Of a stretch of 8,534 nucleotides of DNA, positions 4,657 to 8,534 are shown piece by piece (position 1 is the first letter of the stretch; each line of letters starts with the position of its first letter). The stretch is from an uncultured Streptomyces sp. (GTDB taxonomy: Bacteria; Actinomycetota; Actinomycetes; Streptomycetales; Streptomycetaceae), in assembly GCA_946480485.1 (NCBI GenBank), contig CAMLJW010000215.1, forward strand, positions 1-8,534. Reading direction: 5' to 3'. The notes below the pieces were generated by a model, which was given only the letters and a program-made list of their open reading frames with translations, was not told where the DNA came from and made no database searches. The position numbers and the translations under genes were made by a program.

Positions 4657-6669
4657 ATGTTCGACACAGTGCTGGTGGCCAACCGGGGCGAGATCGCCGT
4701 ACGGGTCATCCGTACGCTGCGGTCGCTGGGTGTGCGCTCGGTGGCGGTGTTCAGCGACGCGGATGCCGATGCCCGGCATGTGCGTGCGGCGGACACGGCG
4801 GTACGGATCGGTCCGGCGCCGGCGGGCGAGAGCTATCTGTCGGTGGAGCGGCTGCTGGAGGCCGCCTCGTGCAGTGGCGCGCAGGCGGTGCACCCCGGGT
4901 ACGGGTTCCTCGCCGAGAACGCCTCGTTCGCGCGGGCGTGCGCCGACGCCGGGCTCGTCTTCATCGGGCCGCCCGCGGAGGCGATCACGTTGATGGGCGA
5001 CAAGATCCGGGCCAAGGAGACGGTGCGGGCGGCCGGGGTGCCGGTGGTGCCGGGGTCGTCGGGAAGCGGTCTGTCCGATGCCCGACTGATCGATGCCGCG
5101 CGGGAGATCGGCGTGCCGGTGCTGCTCAAGCCCTCGTCGGGCGGCGGTGGAAAGGGCATGCGGCTCGTCCGGGATGCGGAACTGCTGGCCGACGAGATCG
5201 CCGCCGCCCGGCGCGAGGCCCGCGCGTCCTTCGGTGACGACACACTGCTGGTGGAGCGGTGGATCGATCGGCCCAGGCATATTGAGATCCAGGTGCTCGC
5301 GGACGGCCACGGCCAGGTGGTGCACCTGGGTGAGCGCGAGTGCTCCCTTCAGCGCCGCCACCAGAAGATCATCGAGGAGGCGCCGAGCGTGCTCCTCGAC
5401 TCCGCGACGCGTGCGGCCATGGGTGAGGCGGCGGTCCAGGCGGCTCGCTCCTGCGGCTACCGGGGGGCGGGCACGGTGGAGTTCATCGTGCCGGGCGGCA
5501 ACCCGTCGTCGTACTTCTTCATGGAGATGAACACGCGTCTCCAGGTGGAGCATCCGGTGACCGAGATGGTGACGGGGCTGGACCTGGTGGAGTGGCAGTT
5601 GCGGGTCGCGGCCGGTGAGCGGCTGGCTTTCGGGCAGGGCGACGTCGCCCTCACAGGGCATGCGGTGGAGGCTCGTATCTGTGCGGAGGACCCTGCTCGG
5701 GGGTTTCTGCCGTCGGGCGGCACGGTGGTCGCCCTCCATGAGCCCCAGGGCGATGGGGTCCGTACCGATTCGGGGATGAACGAGGGTACGGAGGTTGGCT
5801 CGCTGTACGACCCGATGCTTTCCAAGGTCGTCGCGTACGGACCTGACCGGGCGACCGCTCTGCGGAAGCTTCGGGCCGCGTTGGCGCAGACGGTCATGTT
5901 GGGGGTGCCGACCAACGCGGGGTTCCTGCGGAGGCTGTTGGCTCATCCGGCGGTGGTGGCGGGTGAGTTGGACACGGGGCTGGTCGAACGGGAGGTTGAA
6001 AGCCTCGTCCAGGACGACGTGCCGGATGAGGTGTACGTGGCAGCCGGGTTGCTGCGTCAGGCGGGTCTTATCCCGGGGCCAGCCGACGTCTGGGTCGACC
6101 CCTTCTCCGTACCCAGCGGGTGGCGTCTGGGCGGTGAGTCCGCCTGGACTGTGCACCACCTGCGCGTGCCCGGCCACGATCCCGTCGAGGTACGCGTGCG
6201 CGGCTCCCTCCACGACGCGGAGGTCTCCTGGGGGCCCGGGGGCCTGCCTCCGGCCTCGGGAAGGGGTGGGCTCGGGGAAGAGGAACTCTCGCGCGTCACC
6301 CTCCGTCTCAACGGCCGCGCCCACACCTTCCACCGAGCCGGAACCTGGCTCGGCCGCGACGGCGACGCCTGGAACGTCCTGGACCACGACCCCGTCGCCG
6401 CCTCCCTCACCGGCACGGCCCACGCCGGCGTCGACTCCCTCACCGCCCCCATGCCCGGCACCGTCACCGTCGTGAAAGTCGCCGTGGGAGACGAAGTGAC
6501 GGCCGGCCAGAGCCTGTTGGTGGTGGAGGCGATGAAGATGGAGCACGTCGTCTTGGCCCCGCACGCCGGCAGCGTCACCGAGCTGGACGTCACACCGGGT
6601 ACGACCGTCGCCATGGACCAGGTGCTGGCCGTGATCGAGCCACTCGCAGCGGAGGAGGACACGACATGA
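4657..6669 (+). CDS. accA1: 3-methylcrotonyl-CoA carboxylase, biotin carboxylase/carrier (alpha) subunit
   Basis: The 670-residue subunit carboxylates its own biotin using ATP and bicarbonate and feeds the carboxyltransferase encoded just upstream. The biotin carboxylase domain spans about 2-450: VLVANRGEIAVRVIR (5-19), HPGYGFLAENA (79-89), GDK with Lys116, the ATP-grasp loop KPSSGGGGKGM (158-168), and MEMNTRLQVEHPVTE (289-303). The last holds Glu290, Asn292, Arg294 and Glu298, matching E. coli AccC E288, N290, R292 and E296. A linker/BT-like region follows (about 460-590). The biotin carrier domain ends the protein, with Lys627 of EAMKM as the biotinylated residue. Residues 526-541 are encoded by a G-rich repeat-like segment. 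The ATG at 4657 is preferred over an in-frame upstream ATG at 4603 inside the preceding gene, because VANRGEIA follows directly and GAGGAG lies 10 nt upstream. The gap to accD1 is 22 bp, and the stop overlaps the next start (ATGA). Called mccA or liuD elsewhere. Confidence 0.95.
   Translation: MFDTVLVANRGEIAVRVIRTLRSLGVRSVAVFSDADADARHVRAADTAVRIGPAPAGESYLSVERLLEAASCSGAQAVHPGYGFLAENASFARACADAGLVFIGPPAEAITLMGDKIRAKETVRAAGVPVVPGSSGSGLSDARLIDAAREIGVPVLLKPSSGGGGKGMRLVRDAELLADEIAAARREARASFGDDTLLVERWIDRPRHIEIQVLADGHGQVVHLGERECSLQRRHQKIIEEAPSVLLDSATRAAMGEAAVQAARSCGYRGAGTVEFIVPGGNPSSYFFMEMNTRLQVEHPVTEMVTGLDLVEWQLRVAAGERLAFGQGDVALTGHAVEARICAEDPARGFLPSGGTVVALHEPQGDGVRTDSGMNEGTEVGSLYDPMLSKVVAYGPDRATALRKLRAALAQTVMLGVPTNAGFLRRLLAHPAVVAGELDTGLVEREVESLVQDDVPDEVYVAAGLLRQAGLIPGPADVWVDPFSVPSGWRLGGESAWTVHHLRVPGHDPVEVRVRGSLHDAEVSWGPGGLPPASGRGGLGEEELSRVTLRLNGRAHTFHRAGTWLGRDGDAWNVLDHDPVAASLTGTAHAGVDSLTAPMPGTVTVVKVAVGDEVTAGQSLLVVEAMKMEHVVLAPHAGSVTELDVTPGTTVAMDQVLAVIEPLAAEEDTT
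6231..6279 (+). repeat. G-rich stem-loop repeat-like segment inside the alpha-subunit gene
   Basis: CCGGGGGC (6236-6243) and GCCTCCGG (6246-6253) pair at 7 of 8 positions around a 2-nt loop, followed by CTCGGGAAGGGGTGGG and another G-run. The order of hairpin, then TCGGGAAGGGG, then G-run resembles another repeat I remember as common between Streptomyces genes. It encodes a Gly/Pro-rich stretch (about residues 526-541) in the linker before the biotin carrier domain. The family match is from memory and looser than for the element at 3012-3050. Confidence 0.45.
6651..6658 (+). promoter_or_regulatory. Ribosome binding site for hmgL
   Basis: GGAGGAGG lies 7 nt before the ATG at 6666, inside the last codons of the alpha subunit. 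It supports that start over the in-frame ATG ten codons in, which has no such site. Confidence 0.75.
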
Positions 6670-7622
6670 CGACGCCCGAACTGGGACTCCCCATGGCCGT
6701 TCCGGCGCCGGGGCTCCCCGCCGCCGTCCACATCCACGAGGTCGGCGCCCGCGACGGGCTGCAGAACGAGAAGACCACCGTTCCCACGGAGGTCAAGGCC
6801 GAGTTCATCCGGCGTCTCGCCGACGCGGGGCTCACCACCGTCGAGGCCACCAGCTTCGTCCACCCCGGATGGGTGCCCCAACTGGCCGACGCGGAGCAGC
6901 TGTTCCCCCTGGTACGGGACCTGTCCGACCTGAGCGGCACGGCGCTCCCGGTCCTCGTGCCGAACGAACGCGGACTGGACCGGGCCCTCGCCCTGGGCGC
7001 GACCCGTATCGCCGTCTTCGCGAGCGCCACGGAATCTTTCGCGAAGGCCAATCTCAACCGGACGGTCGACGAGGCGCTGGCCATGTTCGAACCGGTGGTC
7101 GAGCGGGCCAAGGCACAGCGGGCCCACGTCCGCGGTTACCTCTCCATGTGCTTCGGCGACCCCTGGGAGGGCCCGGTCCCCGTCCCCCAGGTCGCACGGG
7201 TCTGCAAGGCCCTCCTGGACATGGGCTGCGACGATCTGAGCCTCGGGGACACGATCGGCGTGGCGACCCCGGGGCACGTACAGGCCCTGCTCGCCGCCCT
7301 CGGCGAGGCGGGCGTGCCCACCGCCGCCCTTGGCGTGCACTTCCACGACACGTACGGCCAGGCCCTTGCCAACACCCTGGCCGCGCTCCAGCACGGGGTG
7401 ACGACCGTCGACGCGTCCGCCGGCGGTCTGGGCGGCTGCCCCTACGCCAAGTCCGCCACCGGCAACCTCGCCACCGAAGACCTTGTGTGGATGCTGCGGG
7501 GCCTCGGCATCGACACCGGAGTCGACCTCGACCGTCTCGTCGCCACGAGCGTGTGGATGGCCGACCGACTGGGCCGACCCAGCCCGTCCCGCACCGTCCG
7601 CGCCCTCTCCTACAAGGAGTGA
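6666..7622 (+). CDS. hmgL: Hydroxymethylglutaryl-CoA lyase
   Basis: The 318-residue TIM-barrel lyase cleaves (S)-3-hydroxy-3-methylglutaryl-CoA to acetyl-CoA and acetoacetate, the last step of leucine degradation. Diagnostic stretches are HEVGARDGLQNE (24-35), with Arg29 and Asp30 matching human R41 and D42; FASATESFAKANLN; GYLSMCFGDPWEG; LGDTIGVATPG; HFHDTYGQALAN, with metal-ligand His225 and His227; and GGLGGCPYAKSATGNLATEDLVWML, with active-site Cys258 (human C266). Every key residue I could check is present, and the length is that of a normal bacterial enzyme. The first 20 residues are Pro/Ala-rich and variable. The start overlaps the alpha-subunit stop by 4 bp (ATGA), so translational coupling is likely. 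The next gene starts 5 bp after the stop, its ribosome site AAGGAG lying in the last codons of this one. 4-Hydroxy-2-ketovalerate aldolases share the fold but lack the Cys signature. Confidence 0.97.
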   Translation: MTTPELGLPMAVPAPGLPAAVHIHEVGARDGLQNEKTTVPTEVKAEFIRRLADAGLTTVEATSFVHPGWVPQLADAEQLFPLVRDLSDLSGTALPVLVPNERGLDRALALGATRIAVFASATESFAKANLNRTVDEALAMFEPVVERAKAQRAHVRGYLSMCFGDPWEGPVPVPQVARVCKALLDMGCDDLSLGDTIGVATPGHVQALLAALGEAGVPTAALGVHFHDTYGQALANTLAALQHGVTTVDASAGGLGGCPYAKSATGNLATEDLVWMLRGLGIDTGVDLDRLVATSVWMADRLGRPSPSRTVRALSYKE

Positions 7623-7627
7623 TCCCC

Positions 7628-8534
7628 ATGTCCCTGGACCATCGGCTCTCCCCCGAACACGATGAACTCCGCCGCACGGTCGAGCAGTTCGCGCACGACG
7701 TCGTGGCGCCGAAGATCGGCGACTTCTACGAGCGGCACGAGTTCCCGTACGAGATCGTCCGCGAGATGGGCCGGATGGGCCTGTTCGGGCTGCCGTTCCC
7801 GGAGGAGTACGGCGGCATGGGCGGCGACTACCTGGCACTGGGCATCGCACTCGAGGAACTCGCCCGTGTCGACTCCTCCGTGGCCATCACCCTCGAAGCG
7901 GGTGTCTCCCTCGGCGCGATGCCGATCCACGTCTTCGGCACCGAGGAACAGAAACAGACCTGGCTCCCCCGCCTCTGCTCGGGCGAGATCCTCGGCGCCT
8001 TCGGCCTCACAGAACCGGACGGCGGTTCGGACGCGGGCGCGACCCGTACGACGGCCCGCCTCGACGAGTCGACCAACGAATGGGTGATCAACGGCACCAA
8101 GTGCTTCATCACCAACTCCGGGACGGACATCACGGGCCTGGTCACCGTCACTGCGGCCACCGGCCGCACTCCGGAGGGCAAGCCGCACATCTCGTCGATC
8201 ATCGTCCCGTCCGGGACGCCGGGCTTCACGGTGGCGGCCCCGTACTCGAAGGTCGGCTGGAACGCCTCGGACACCAGGGAGCTGTCCTTCGACGACGTCC
8301 GGGTGCCCGCCGCCAACCTCCTGGGCGAAGAGGGCCGCGGCTACGCCCAGTTCCTCCGCATCCTCGACGAGGGCCGCATCGCCATCGCGGCCCTCGCGAC
8401 GGGCCTGGCCCAGGGCTGCGTGGACGAGTCCGTGAAATACGCCAAGGAGCGCCAGGCGTTCGGACGGCCGATCGGCGCGAACCAGGCCATCCAGTTCAAG
8501 ATCGCCGACATGGAGATGAAGGCCCACACGGCCC
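7628..8534 (+). CDS. acdH: Acyl-CoA dehydrogenase, AcdH-like (3' end outside window)
   Basis: The first 302 residues of an FAD-dependent acyl-CoA dehydrogenase are present; the frame is still open at the right edge, and about 80 more residues are expected for a normal length near 385. Visible are the N-terminal helical domain, the signature GLTEPDGGSDAGA (126-138), WVINGTKCFITN (152-163) and RQAFGRPIGANQAIQFKIADMEMK (275-298). At the position where isovaleryl-CoA dehydrogenases carry their catalytic Glu this protein has LDEGR (246-250), with Gly249 before the Arg, so the base is presumably the usual C-terminal Glu beyond the window. That favours a short/branched-chain acyl-CoA dehydrogenase. 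The ATG at 7628 follows AAGGAG with an 8-nt spacer. As last visible gene of the carboxylase operon it likely supplies the dehydrogenation step for leucine, perhaps also valine and isoleucine; I recall S. coelicolor AcdH having such a role at this locus. Confidence 0.95.
   Translation, partial: MSLDHRLSPEHDELRRTVEQFAHDVVAPKIGDFYERHEFPYEIVREMGRMGLFGLPFPEEYGGMGGDYLALGIALEELARVDSSVAITLEAGVSLGAMPIHVFGTEEQKQTWLPRLCSGEILGAFGLTEPDGGSDAGATRTTARLDESTNEWVINGTKCFITNSGTDITGLVTVTAATGRTPEGKPHISSIIVPSGTPGFTVAAPYSKVGWNASDTRELSFDDVRVPAANLLGEEGRGYAQFLRILDEGRIAIAALATGLAQGCVDESVKYAKERQAFGRPIGANQAIQFKIADMEMKAHTA

Noticed and set aside
4456..6564. A 702-codon open frame antisense to the carboxylase alpha subunit.
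   Set aside because: Low-complexity His/Arg/Gly composition with no domain; a typical antisense shadow of a GC-rich gene whose sense strand encodes an intact biotin carboxylase.
2982..6669. Propionyl- or acetyl-CoA carboxylase as an alternative identity for the two carboxylase subunits.
   Set aside because: The carboxyltransferase has methylcrotonyl-type motifs ([22 protein letters not shown]), and the neighbouring HMG-CoA lyase points to leucine catabolism.
6057..7850. A long minus-strand open frame across hmgL.
   Set aside because: Biased composition and no motif; it is opposite a gene with every HMG-CoA lyase signature.
1..8534. Mobile elements, CRISPR arrays, tRNA/rRNA genes, phage or secondary-metabolite genes.
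   Set aside because: None seen: no transposase or integrase motifs, no regularly spaced repeats and no tRNA-like cloverleaf; every gene is an ordinary acyl-CoA metabolism or regulatory gene.

Overview
The window looks like chromosomal DNA from a high-GC actinomycete, most likely Streptomyces. The reasons are very high GC with strong third-position GC bias, GTG/ATG starts with GGAGG-type ribosome sites, and two G/C-rich stem-loop repeats that resemble repeats I remember from Streptomyces chromosomes. The gene order is also one I remember from Streptomyces: TetR regulator, then accD1, biotin-carboxylase subunit, hmgL and acdH, with a divergent acyl-CoA dehydrogenase. All assignments come from reading motifs by eye; no database search was possible.

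Layout. Minus strand, read right to left: a TetR-family regulator (2894 to 2211), an acyl-CoA dehydrogenase (2105 to 948) and a TesB-type acyl-CoA thioesterase II (912 to 25). Plus strand: 3-methylcrotonyl-CoA carboxylase carboxyltransferase subunit (2982-4634), its biotin carboxylase/biotin carrier subunit (4657-6669), hydroxymethylglutaryl-CoA lyase (6666-7622) and a second acyl-CoA dehydrogenase (from 7628, running off the right edge). The plus genes are tightly packed (gaps of 22 bp, a 4-bp ATGA overlap, and 5 bp) and should form one operon. Bases 1-24 lie past the thioesterase stop and hold nothing I can call. No gene-free stretch exceeds about 105 bp.

Function. Together the plus-strand genes fit the lower leucine (isovalerate) degradation route: acyl-CoA dehydrogenation, biotin-dependent carboxylation of 3-methylcrotonyl-CoA, and cleavage of HMG-CoA to acetyl-CoA and acetoacetate. 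The 3-methylglutaconyl-CoA hydratase needed between carboxylase and lyase is not in the window. The 87-bp divergent region between the regulator and the carboxylase operon holds two related 16-bp imperfect palindromes (consensus about GTTAACGNNCGTTAAC), very likely the TetR protein's own operators, so the regulator probably represses both itself and the catabolic operon.

Points of interest. This is mostly a known type of catabolic cluster rather than a new system. The details worth a second look are the operator pair; the minus-strand dehydrogenase, whose catalytic glutamate sits at the isovaleryl-CoA/long-chain dehydrogenase position rather than the usual C-terminal one; two Streptomyces-style stem-loop repeats translated in frame inside the two carboxylase subunits; and a 9-bp tandem repeat that expands an Ala/Gly segment in the regulator.
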